Positions 1-5,691 of a stretch of DNA of 5,691 nt are shown piece after piece. The first letter of the stretch is position 1. Each line of letters opens with the position of its first letter. Source of the stretch: Hellea sp. Its GTDB lineage: Bacteria > Pseudomonadota > Alphaproteobacteria > Caulobacterales > Maricaulaceae. Both the position numbers and the translations under genes were made by a program. Location of the stretch: positions 1-5,691 of the forward strand of contig JAHDEU010000160.1 of the NCBI GenBank assembly GCA_020628635.1, written 5' to 3'. The notes below the pieces were generated by a model. The model saw only the letters and a list, made by a program, of their open reading frames with translations. It was not told the origin of the DNA and did no database searches.

Positions 1-674
1 TCGATCACGGTCTGCAGCCGCTCCATGAACGCGTCCTTGTCGAGGCCCGGCGGGATCGGCTCGAGGAACTCGACGCGCGCATGGCCGGGATGCTTGATCC
101 AGTCGCCCTGGTTCCAGCGCTGCCCCAGATTGGTCGCGACGGGCACGACGGGGCAGCCGAACTCCTCCTGCAGGTGGAACACGCCCTTGCGGTAGCGGTG
201 GTGGGTGCCGATCTGCGACAGGTGGCCTTCGGGATAGATGAGAATGCGGCGGCCCTGTTCGCGCACGACCTTGGACGTTTCCGCCATGCGCGCGCGCGCG
301 TCCGAGCCGCCGCAGCTGTCGATGACGACGGCGTTCATCTTGGCGAGGATGACCTTGATCAGCCAGAATTTCTCCAGATGGTCACCCGTCACGAATGACA
401 GGTCGTCGAACTGGTGGAACATGACGATGCCGTCGCCATAGCTTTGGTGCTTGGACGCGATGATGACCGTGCCGTCGGGCACATGCTCGTGGCCCGTGAC
501 CTCCACTGTTATCCCTGCGATCACTCGCATGCCCCAGCGCACCACCTTGGTGTAACGCCGCAAGCTCGCCATCAGCAGGCCACGGCCCGGCACGAGGCTG
601 AAGATCACGCCGATCACGGCATAGACCAGCGTGGTCGCGTAGAAGAACAGGTTGAACAGCGTGGAGCGGATCAT
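1..674 (-). CDS. Lysophospholipid acyltransferase family protein (PlsC-like), 3' end outside window
   Basis: Likely transfers an acyl chain to a lysophospholipid or related acceptor at the inner membrane during phospholipid synthesis or remodelling. The 224 visible residues start with a hydrophobic segment (about residues 5-29), fitting membrane attachment. The HX4D catalytic motif follows as KHQSYGD (His76, Asp81), then the third acyltransferase block as YPEGHLS (147-153, Glu149-Gly150) and the Pro-containing block VVPVATN (176-182). The start at 674 is well fixed, because an in-frame TAG lies 12 bases upstream with no start codon between; the ribosome-binding site is weak. Block III is odd: canonical PlsC has EGTRS, here EGHLS, so the usual Arg is absent. 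The acceptor may therefore not be 1-acyl-glycerol-3-phosphate. The C-terminus lies before the window start. It is divergent from the operon beginning at 787. Family call firm, exact substrate unknown. Confidence 0.88.
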   Translation of the reverse strand, partial: MIRSTLFNLFFYATTLVYAVIGVIFSLVPGRGLLMASLRRYTKVVRWGMRVIAGITVEVTGHEHVPDGTVIIASKHQSYGDGIVMFHQFDDLSFVTGDHLEKFWLIKVILAKMNAVVIDSCGGSDARARMAETSKVVREQGRRILIYPEGHLSQIGTHHRYRKGVFHLQEEFGCPVVPVATNLGQRWNQGDWIKHPGHARVEFLEPIPPGLDKDAFMERLQTVI

Positions 675-786
675 GGACGCACTCTAGCGGGAGACGAAGA
701 CATGGCTAGGCGCAACTTTCCTGCATGAGCGCGATGCGCCCGGCCTTCGCTTGCGCCGCGGCACGCCAGCGCCTAGCCCCATCCGC
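675..786. other. Divergent intergenic region between acyltransferase and propeller genes
   Basis: This 112-base gap should hold the promoters of both divergent genes. I could not identify a convincing -35/-10 pair in either direction. There is no good Shine-Dalgarno before 787 or before 674. The clear structure is a perfect 10-bp inverted repeat, listed separately. Confidence 0.6.
704..778. repeat. Perfect 10-bp inverted repeat flanking a 55-bp spacer
   Basis: The left arm GGCTAGGCGC (704-713) is the exact reverse complement of GCGCCTAGCC (769-778). The match stops at both ends of the arms. The right arm ends 8 bases before the ATG at 787, so it covers the expected ribosome-binding region of the downstream gene. 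It could be a pair of half-operators, a long-range mRNA stem, or chance in GC-rich DNA. Confidence 0.45.
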
Positions 787-1872
787 ATGAAGAAAGCCTT
801 GCTGCTCATCGCCGGGATCGTCGCGGCTCTCGTCGCCTATCTCCTGCTGTGGCCCGTGCCCATCGCGCCCGTGGCCTGGGACGCGCCGGTCGACCGGGGC
901 TATGTCGGCGACTACGCGCCCAACCGCGATCTGGCCGGCCTCACCCATATCGACCTCGCCCCGCATCACGGGCCCGAGGACATCGTCGCCCTGCCGGATG
1001 GCCGCCTGCTGACGGCCACGCAGGAGGGCTATATTCTCACAGTCGACCCCGCCACCGGCGCGGTGGACGTGCTGGCGGAGACAGGCGGCGTGCCGCTGGG
1101 GCTGGAGATGGGCCCGGACGGCCGCCTGATCGTGGCGGACGCGCATAAGGGTCTGCTGGCCGTGTCGCTGGACGGCGCGGTCGAGGTGCTGACGGACAGC
1201 GTGGACGGCACGCCCATCCTCTATGCCGACGATCTCGACATCGCGGATGACGGCGTGATCTATTTCTCCGACGCGTCCACCAAATTCGGGGCCGAAGCCA
1301 ACGGTACCACCATGGAAGCGAGCCTCTTGGAGATCATGGAAAGCGCGGGCACGGGACGTCTGCTCGCCTATGACCCGGCGGACAGGAGCACGCGCGTCGT
1401 GGTGGACGGGCTGGTCTTTCCCAACGGCGTCGCCATCGCGCCGGACGGCGACGTGCTGATGAATGTCACGGGCCGCTACCAGCTGCTGAAGATCGATCCC
1501 GAAACGGGCGCGACGACCGTGCTGATCGACAATTTTCCGGGCTTTCCGGACAACATCAACCGCGGTCCTGCCCAAGAAAATGGAAAAGCCACATTCTTCG
1601 TCGGCATCGTCAGCCCCCGCTCCGAATGGCTGGACGAAAACGCGGGCAATGTGGCCGCACGCAAGATCGCGCAGCGCCTGCCCGCCTTCATGCAACCTCA
1701 AGCCCAGCCCTACGGTCTCGTCCTGCAGATCGACGCGGACGGAAACGTGCTGCGCAGCTTCCATGACCCCGACGGCGAGTACCTGACGCCGACCGGTGCT
1801 GTCGTCGTCGGCGACCGCATGTACATCACCAGCCTGCTCTCGCCGACCCTCGGCTACCGTTCCTACCCCTGA
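787..1872 (+). CDS. SMP-30/strictosidine synthase-like beta-propeller protein, membrane-anchored or exported
   Basis: A 361-residue protein of the calcium-dependent six-bladed propeller superfamily (gluconolactonase/SMP-30, paraoxonase, strictosidine synthase-like, APMAP). Residues 1-24 (MKK followed by a long hydrophobic stretch) form a signal peptide or anchor, so the propeller likely lies in the periplasm. Repeated blade motifs include LPDGR (69-73) and GPDGR (109-113). Family signatures are GPED (62-65), YADDLDIADDG (146-156) with IYFSDAS, VFPNGVAI (210-217) and FPDNINRG (253-260). By comparison with paraoxonase, Glu64, Asp148, Asn213, Asp255 and Asn256 are plausible metal ligands; this mapping is my inference, and Asp148 stands where paraoxonase has Asn. 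These residues favour a hydrolase (lactonase/esterase-like) over a true strictosidine synthase. The ATG at 787 is preferred over an in-frame TTG at 751 because it puts the basic-hydrophobic leader at the N-terminus. It is the first gene of a two-gene operon. Confidence 0.85.
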   Translation: MKKALLLIAGIVAALVAYLLLWPVPIAPVAWDAPVDRGYVGDYAPNRDLAGLTHIDLAPHHGPEDIVALPDGRLLTATQEGYILTVDPATGAVDVLAETGGVPLGLEMGPDGRLIVADAHKGLLAVSLDGAVEVLTDSVDGTPILYADDLDIADDGVIYFSDASTKFGAEANGTTMEASLLEIMESAGTGRLLAYDPADRSTRVVVDGLVFPNGVAIAPDGDVLMNVTGRYQLLKIDPETGATTVLIDNFPGFPDNINRGPAQENGKATFFVGIVSPRSEWLDENAGNVAARKIAQRLPAFMQPQAQPYGLVLQIDADGNVLRSFHDPDGEYLTPTGAVVVGDRMYITSLLSPTLGYRSYP

Positions 1873-1874
1873 TT

Positions 1875-1878
1875 GGAG
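1875..1878 (+). promoter_or_regulatory. Shine-Dalgarno of the oxidoreductase gene
   Basis: GGAG lies six bases before the ATG at 1885 and just after the TGA of the upstream gene (1870-1872). It fixes the start at 1885 rather than at the in-frame TTG at 1873, and supports translation from a shared mRNA. Confidence 0.7.
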
Positions 1879-1884
1879 ACCTCC

Positions 1885-3057
1885 ATGTCCGACCGCCAAT
1901 ACGAAGTCATCGTCTACGGAGCCTCCGGCTATACCGGCCGCCTCGTCGCGGAATATCTCCACAACCAGTATGGCGACGGGCTGTCCTTCGCCATGGCGGG
2001 GCGATCGGAGGCCAAGCTGAAAGCCGTGCGTTCTGAACTCGGCCTGCCGGACAGCGTCGATGTCGTCGTCGCCAATTCCGACGACCCGGCCAGCCTCAAA
2101 TCCATGTGCGAGAGCGCGGCCTGCATCATCACCACGGTCGGTCCCTATCAGCTCTATGGTGAGCCGCTGGTGGCCGCCTGTGCGGAGACCGGCACGGATT
2201 ATGTCGATCTGTCCGGCGAGCCCGCCTGGATGCGCGACATGATCGACCGCTATCACGACAAGGCCAGGGAGTCCGGTGCGCGCATCGTCCATTCCTGCGG
2301 GTTCGATTCCATTCCCTTCGATCTCGGCGTGCTGTTCCTCCAAACGGCCGCCAAGGACCAGATGGGCAAGCCGCTGCCGCGCATCCGCGGGCGCATGCGC
2401 AAGATGCAGGGCGCGTTCTCCGGCGGCACGGCGGCCTCGCTCGGCGGCACCATGGCGCGTCTGCAGAAGGAACCGCACATCCTCGAATGGCTCACCAACC
2501 CGTTCTCGCTCGCGGGCGGCTTCCAGGGCCCCGACCAGCCGCGCGGCAACAAGCCGATCGAGGAAGAGGATCTGGGCAGCTGGTCCGCGCCCTTCATCAT
2601 GGCCGCGATCAACACCAAGAACGTCCACAGATCGAATGCTCTCATGGGCCACCCTTACGGCGAGGATTTCGTCTATGACGAGATGATGCTGACCGGCCCC
2701 GGCGATCAGGGCAAGGCGATCGCGGAACACGTCGCGAGCGCCGATCCCTTCGGCAAGAACCCGCCCAAGCCGGGCGAGGGGCCGACGGCCGAGGAGCGCG
2801 AGGCGGGCTTCTTTGAGGCGGCCTTCATCGGATCAGATTCGGACGGCATCAAGCTCACGGCCGTCGTCACCGGCGACAAGGACCCGGGCTATGGCTCCAC
2901 GTCCAAGATGATCGCCGAAGCCGCGCTCTGCCTGACGCGCGACGTGGACCGCAACGAGACCCCCGGCGGCGTCTACACGCCCGCGCCCGCCATGGGCATG
3001 AAGCTGGTGGAGCGGCTGCAGGAGAGCGCGGGGCTGACGTTCTCGCTGGAGGGGTAG
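1885..3057 (+). CDS. Saccharopine dehydrogenase-like NAD(P)-binding oxidoreductase
   Basis: A 390-residue protein of the saccharopine-dehydrogenase NADP-binding family, close in type to eukaryotic SCCPDH and to mycobacterial proteins annotated as trans-acting enoyl reductases. The N-terminus is a Rossmann fold with beta-1 EVIVYGASGYTG (Gly12, Gly15, Gly18), followed by a TVGPYQLYGEPLV loop. CGFDSIPFDLG (138-148) is the hallmark motif of this subgroup. A glycine-rich stretch SGGTAASLGGT (179-189) and the C-terminal PGYGSTSKM (334-342) and GGVYTPA (361-367) blocks also fit, and the length is close to the family norm. No transmembrane segment stands out, so it is probably cytosolic. True lysine-pathway saccharopine dehydrogenase is unlikely; reduction of a lipid-like or enoyl substrate is the usual guess for the subgroup but is unproven. 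It lies 12 bases after the propeller gene, so the two are probably co-transcribed and may act on related substrates across the membrane. Confidence 0.86.
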   Translation: MSDRQYEVIVYGASGYTGRLVAEYLHNQYGDGLSFAMAGRSEAKLKAVRSELGLPDSVDVVVANSDDPASLKSMCESAACIITTVGPYQLYGEPLVAACAETGTDYVDLSGEPAWMRDMIDRYHDKARESGARIVHSCGFDSIPFDLGVLFLQTAAKDQMGKPLPRIRGRMRKMQGAFSGGTAASLGGTMARLQKEPHILEWLTNPFSLAGGFQGPDQPRGNKPIEEEDLGSWSAPFIMAAINTKNVHRSNALMGHPYGEDFVYDEMMLTGPGDQGKAIAEHVASADPFGKNPPKPGEGPTAEEREAGFFEAAFIGSDSDGIKLTAVVTGDKDPGYGSTSKMIAEAALCLTRDVDRNETPGGVYTPAPAMGMKLVERLQESAGLTFSLEG

Positions 3058-3095
3058 GACGGCAGTCTTTTTTGACCCAGACCTTTCCTTGATTT

Positions 3096-3244
3096 TTGGC
3101 TCCCGCCGACTTGATCGGCGGGTCCATCACCCGAGTTCTCTGAGCGCGCCTCTGCGCCCTGTGAAGGGTCCGTCGCTGATGAAACACCTAATCACGCCTT
3201 ATAGCTCCGGAGATGGACAGGCCGGTCAAGCCGGCCTGAGCCAA
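3096..3244. repeat. 149-bp inverted-repeat element with hairpin ends (REPIN/MITE-like)
   Basis: The ends 3096-3128 and 3212-3244 are inverted copies, 27 of 33 positions identical. Each end carries an 8-bp perfect hairpin: CCCGCCGA/TCGGCGGG around loop CTTGA (3102-3122), and CAGGCCGG/CCGGCCTG around loop TCAAG (3218-3238), the loops being reverse complements. The outer flanks TTGGCT and AGCCAA and the inner flanks GTCCATC and GATGGAC match exactly. All six differences are compensatory, giving three changed base pairs. Weaker inverted similarity continues inward to about 3135 and 3205. No ORF worth calling lies inside. From memory, palindromes with a TCAAG loop recur in alphaproteobacterial intergenic regions; I could not check this. 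It sits between two convergent genes, where the hairpins may also stabilise or help end both mRNAs, though no T-run follows either stem. Confidence 0.75.
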
Positions 3245-3270
3245 CTGAGTGGAAGCCGAGGTAAGCGGCA

Positions 3271-4185
3271 TTATCGACTGTTTGCAACGGCAAGCATCCC
3301 CTCCGGCAAGCCGCCTCGGATGATCTCCGCGACCTTCTCCGCCAACTCCCGCCTCGGATAGCTCCGCCGGATCGTCAGGTTGATGTCGCGCGCGGCTGTC
3401 CGGTCGCGCAACGGTCTCGCCTGCAGGCCGATGTCGCGAAAACCCCCACCCGGCACGGCGAGAGCCGGGACCAGCGTCACGCCCATGCCCTGGCTGACGA
3501 GATTGATCAGCGTTTCCAGCGAGGTCGCCCGTAAGCTACTGCGCGTCGGCGGACCCAGCTCGCAGATGGCGAGCGCCTGGTCGCGGAAGCAGTGGCCTTC
3601 GGTGAGCAACAGCAACTCGTCGCGGTCTACGTCGGACATGTGCGGTGTGTCGCTCGCCTCCAATTCGTGCCCTTGCGGAAAGACCAGGCGGAACGGCTCG
3701 GTGTAGAGCGGCAGGGCGATCAGCGCGTCGTCCTCGGGCGGCGTGGCGAGCACGGCCGCATCGAGTTCTCCCGACAACAGGCTGTCGTTCAAGCGCTCCG
3801 TGATGTCCTCGCGGTAAGCCACCGACAGGCCGGGCAGGGTCTCGCGAAGGCTCCGCACGAAGCGCGGAATGAGATAGGGCGCGACCGTCGGGATCAGGCC
3901 GAGGCTCAGCGCGCCGCCCAGCGGATCCTGCGCGGCGCGGGCGACGTCGCGGATGCGCTCGGCGCCCGCCAGCACGGCTCTCGCCTGCTCCACGACCGCG
4001 CGCCCGGCTTCCGTCACGCGCACCGCGCCGCGCCCGCGCTCGAACAAAACCACGCCGAGCTCCGCCTCCAGCTTCTTGACCTGTCCGGACAAGGTGGGCT
4101 GGGACACGGCGCTGCGTTCGGCCGCGCGGCCGAAATGGCCTTCATCCGCCACGGCCACGATATAGGCGAGATCGCGCAAGTTCAT
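3271..4185 (-). CDS. oxyR: Hydrogen peroxide-sensing LysR-type regulator OxyR
   Basis: A 304-residue LysR-family transcription factor of typical length. The N-terminal winged helix-turn-helix (about 4-62) contains the signature FGRAAERSAVSQPTLSGQVK, then a linker helix and the periplasmic-binding-protein-like effector domain from about 91. The decisive feature is GHCFRDQALAIC: Cys199 and Cys208 sit at the same numbers and spacing as the peroxide-reactive pair of E. coli OxyR, which form a disulfide on H2O2 oxidation. Thr100 lies in the LGLIPTVAPYL segment that helps form the peroxide pocket in this family. The start at 4185 is supported by a weak GGGA five bases upstream and by the position of the DNA-binding domain. 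It is divergent from katG, the classic target, with an OxyR box between them that predicts autoregulation and katG activation. It converges with the oxidoreductase gene. OxyR identity is strong; an ordinary LysR regulator would lack the cysteine pair. Confidence 0.95.
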   Translation of the reverse strand: MNLRDLAYIVAVADEGHFGRAAERSAVSQPTLSGQVKKLEAELGVVLFERGRGAVRVTEAGRAVVEQARAVLAGAERIRDVARAAQDPLGGALSLGLIPTVAPYLIPRFVRSLRETLPGLSVAYREDITERLNDSLLSGELDAAVLATPPEDDALIALPLYTEPFRLVFPQGHELEASDTPHMSDVDRDELLLLTEGHCFRDQALAICELGPPTRSSLRATSLETLINLVSQGMGVTLVPALAVPGGGFRDIGLQARPLRDRTAARDINLTIRRSYPRRELAEKVAEIIRGGLPEGMLAVANSR

Positions 4186-4199
4186 TTCGGTCCCATACC

Positions 4200-4236
4200 A
4201 TAGGGACAGCCTATCGATAGGATTGAATCAAACGAT
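4200..4236. promoter_or_regulatory. OxyR-binding box between oxyR and katG
   Basis: Four elements spaced by exactly seven bases match the OxyR tetramer consensus ATAG-N7-CTAT-N7-ATAG-N7-CTAT: ATAG (4200-4203), CTAT (4211-4214), ATTG (4222-4225) and CGAT (4233-4236), 14 of 16 core bases. A perfect palindrome CCTATCGATAGG (4210-4221) overlaps it. The box starts 15 bases before the oxyR start codon and ends directly against the proposed katG -35, so one tetramer could control both genes. Confidence 0.75.
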
Positions 4237-4265
4237 TTAACCGAAGATATCGTCCCTGCTATCAG
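4237..4265 (+). promoter_or_regulatory. Candidate katG promoter
   Basis: TTAACC (4237-4242) and TATCAG (4260-4265) are separated by 17 bases, each matching four of six bases of the sigma-70 consensus. A weak promoter next to an activator site is expected for an OxyR-dependent gene. Transcription would start near 4272 and give a leader of roughly 137 bases. An overlapping alternative pair is TTGAAT (4223-4228) and GATATC (4246-4251). Confidence 0.4.
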
Positions 4266-4359
4266 GCGTGCTAAGGGCGCATTCCGCTTGGTCGAAACGT
4301 CGTTTTGAACCATTCGGGCGCACTGACCGACCCATGCGCCAGCCCGCGCATCCAGCCCC

Positions 4360-4388
4360 GACCCGATCAACCCTGTCGGGTCCGACAG
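4360..4388 (+). other. Two mutually exclusive hairpins in the katG leader
   Basis: GACCCGA (4360-4366) pairs perfectly with TCGGGTC (4376-4382). The alternative CTGTCGG (4373-4379) pairs with CCGACAG (4382-4388). The two stems share 4376-4382, so they cannot coexist. The second ends just before the purine-rich GA tract (4388-4404) that serves as the ribosome-binding region of katG. At DNA level, 4373-4388 is a 16-bp dyad that could instead be an operator. No regulator or ligand is recognisable. Confidence 0.4.
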
Positions 4389-4408
4389 ACAGAGAGAGAA
4401 GAGACACC

Positions 4409-5691
4409 ATGAACGACATGACAGTCAAGACGGGCGGCAAATGCCCGGTATTCCACGGCGGCGCGACCAACCGCTCTTCCACCTCGACCAAGGACTGGTG
4501 GCCCAACGGGCTGAACGTGGAAATCCTCCACCAGCACGGCGCGCGCGTCGATCCCATGAACCGCGACTTCGACTATCAGGAAGCCGTCAAGACGCTCGAC
4601 TTCGACGCGCTCAAGGCCGACATCAACGCGCTGCTGACCGACTCCCAGGAGTGGTGGCCCGCCGACTGGGGCCACTATGGCGGCCTGTTCATCCGCATGA
4701 GCTGGCACGCCGCCGGCACCTACCGTACCCATGACGGGCGCGGCGGCGGCTCGACCGGGAACTTGCGCTTCGCCCCGCTCAACAGCTGGCCGGACAATGG
4801 CAATCTCGACAAGGCCCGCCGCCTGCTGTGGCCGATCAAGAAGAAATACGGCAATGCCCTGTCCTGGGCCGACCTGATGCTGCTGGCCGGCACGGTCGCC
4901 TATGAGAATATGGGTCTGGAGACGTTCGGTTTCGGTTTCGGCCGCGAGGACATCTGGGGGCCAGAAATCGACATCAACTGGGGCGAGGAGAAGGAATGGC
5001 TCGCGCCCTCTGAAGAACGCTACGCGAACCTCGAGGATGCCGACACTCTGGGACCGAACCTCGCCGCCGTTCACATGGGCCTGATCTATGTGAACCCCGA
5101 AGGCGTGAACGGCAATCCCGATCCGGCCCGCACGGCAAAGCACATCCGTGTCACCTTTGCCCGCATGGCGATGAATGACGAGGAAACAGCTGCGCTCACG
5201 GCCGGTGGCCACACGGTCGGCAAGGCGCACGGCAATGGCGATGCCGAGCTGCTGTCGGAGAGCCCCGAAGGCGGCGACCTCACCTTCCAGGGCTTTGGCT
5301 GGATGAACCCCAAGGCCGACGGCAAGGCGTCATCGCACATCACGTCGGGCATCGAGGGCGCGTGGACCACGGAGCCGACCAAGTTCGACATGGGCTATTT
5401 CAAGATGCTCTTCGGCCATGACTGGGAGCTCACGACGTCTCCTGCCGGCGCCAAGCAGTGGAAGCCCGTCAACATCGACGAAATCGACATGCCGATGGAC
5501 CCGGACGGGTCCGGCACGCGCACCATGCCGCTGATGACGGATGCGGACATGGCGATGAAGGTCGATCCGATCTACAACGAGATCTGCCAGAAGTTCATGG
5601 CGGACGAGGCGTATTTCCGCGACTGCTTCGCGCGCGCCTGGTTCAAGCTGACCCACCGCGACATGGGCCCCAAGGTCAACTATCTCGGCCC
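4409..5691 (+). CDS. katG: Catalase-peroxidase KatG, 3' end outside window
   Basis: A bifunctional heme enzyme that breaks down H2O2 and has broad peroxidase activity. The window holds 427 codons of about 730, that is, nearly all of the catalytic N-terminal domain. Distal-side residues are Arg96, Trp99 and His100 in RMSWHAAGTYR. The Trp-Tyr-Met adduct needed for catalase activity is complete: Trp99, Tyr227 (GLIYVNPEG) and Met253 (RMAMND). The proximal heme ligand is His268 in GGHTVGKAHG, with Trp319 in EGAWTTEPT and probably Asp380 in the TDADMAMKVDP segment. Ser313 corresponds to Ser315 of the M. tuberculosis enzyme. There is no signal peptide, so it is cytosolic. The ATG at 4409 follows a GA-rich tract; the ATG at 4418 is less well placed. 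It is divergent from oxyR with an OxyR box upstream, so peroxide induction is expected. No frameshift or missing key residue is seen. Confidence 0.96.
   Translation, partial: MNDMTVKTGGKCPVFHGGATNRSSTSTKDWWPNGLNVEILHQHGARVDPMNRDFDYQEAVKTLDFDALKADINALLTDSQEWWPADWGHYGGLFIRMSWHAAGTYRTHDGRGGGSTGNLRFAPLNSWPDNGNLDKARRLLWPIKKKYGNALSWADLMLLAGTVAYENMGLETFGFGFGREDIWGPEIDINWGEEKEWLAPSEERYANLEDADTLGPNLAAVHMGLIYVNPEGVNGNPDPARTAKHIRVTFARMAMNDEETAALTAGGHTVGKAHGNGDAELLSESPEGGDLTFQGFGWMNPKADGKASSHITSGIEGAWTTEPTKFDMGYFKMLFGHDWELTTSPAGAKQWKPVNIDEIDMPMDPDGSGTRTMPLMTDADMAMKVDPIYNEICQKFMADEAYFRDCFARAWFKLTHRDMGPKVNYLG

Noticed and set aside
81..728. Plus-strand open frames over the acyltransferase gene
   Set aside because: The minus strand encodes a continuous PlsC-family protein with HX4D and PEG motifs. 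The plus-strand frames overlap each other and show no family features.
751..786. TTG at 751 as start of the propeller gene
   Set aside because: It would add 12 residues before the basic-hydrophobic leader and has no Shine-Dalgarno. The ATG at 787 gives a normal export or anchor N-terminus.
706..2730. A 674-codon open frame on the minus strand across the propeller and oxidoreductase genes
   Set aside because: It lies antisense to two genes with clear family motifs. Its translation is rich in Arg, His, Gly, Val and Asp with no recognisable domain, as expected for the reverse of GC-rich coding DNA.
3056..3073. Possible intrinsic terminator after the oxidoreductase gene: a short stem before six T residues (3068-3073)
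   Set aside because: The stem has only three Watson-Crick pairs around GGCA, plus a G-U and an A-U pair, and overlaps the stop codon. It is too weak to call.
3102..3122. The 8-bp hairpin read as a simple rho-independent terminator
   Set aside because: No T-run follows the stem on either strand. The matching inverted hairpin at 3218-3238 shows it is one end of a larger repeat.
3592..4203. A 203-codon plus-strand open frame across oxyR
   Set aside because: It is antisense to the OxyR effector and DNA-binding domains, and its low-complexity Arg/Gln/His-rich translation is a shadow.
4186..4260. An oxyR promoter on the minus strand
   Set aside because: A -10-like TATGGT (minus strand, 4202-4197) has no matching -35 and would leave almost no leader. 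No better pair was found, so none was annotated.
4367..5230. A 287-codon minus-strand open frame over the katG start and N-terminus
   Set aside because: It is antisense to conserved KatG catalytic motifs, has shadow-like composition and shows no domain.

Overview
The window is GC-rich, densely coding bacterial DNA with short intergenic gaps. Its gene content, the OxyR/KatG divergent pair and a palindrome type with a TCAAG loop suggest an alphaproteobacterium. The genus cannot be fixed from this sequence, and the lineage call is an inference.

Layout from left to right: (1) positions 1-674, minus strand: the N-terminal 224 residues of a membrane-associated PlsC-type lysophospholipid acyltransferase, cut by the window start. 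(2) 675-786: a 112-base divergent intergenic region with a perfect 10-bp inverted repeat. (3) 787-3057, plus strand: a two-gene operon, 12 bases between the genes, encoding an N-terminally anchored six-bladed beta-propeller of the SMP-30/strictosidine-synthase type and a saccharopine-dehydrogenase-like NAD(P)-binding oxidoreductase. (4) 3058-3270: a convergent intergenic region containing a 149-bp inverted-repeat element. (5) 3271-4185, minus strand: OxyR with both peroxide-sensing cysteines. (6) 4186-4408: the divergent oxyR-katG control region, with a four-part OxyR box directly against a plausible katG -35 element, and a structured leader. (7) 4409-5691, plus strand: the N-terminal 427 residues of catalase-peroxidase KatG, cut by the window end.

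The right half is a self-contained peroxide-defence module: OxyR senses H2O2 through a Cys199-Cys208 disulfide and should activate katG from the box between the two genes, while the same box, only 15 bases from the oxyR start codon, offers autoregulation. The left half is a lipid or small-molecule metabolism region. The propeller/oxidoreductase pair looks co-expressed, but its substrate cannot be read from sequence.

The most unusual structure is the 149-bp element at 3096-3244. Its 33-nt ends are inverted copies (27 of 33 positions identical), each holding an 8-bp hairpin with the same loop sequence. All six differences between the ends form three compensatory base-pair changes in the hairpin stem. 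This points to a REPIN/MITE-like repeat whose ends are kept as folded structures. A second structural signal is a pair of mutually exclusive hairpins just upstream of the katG ribosome-binding region.
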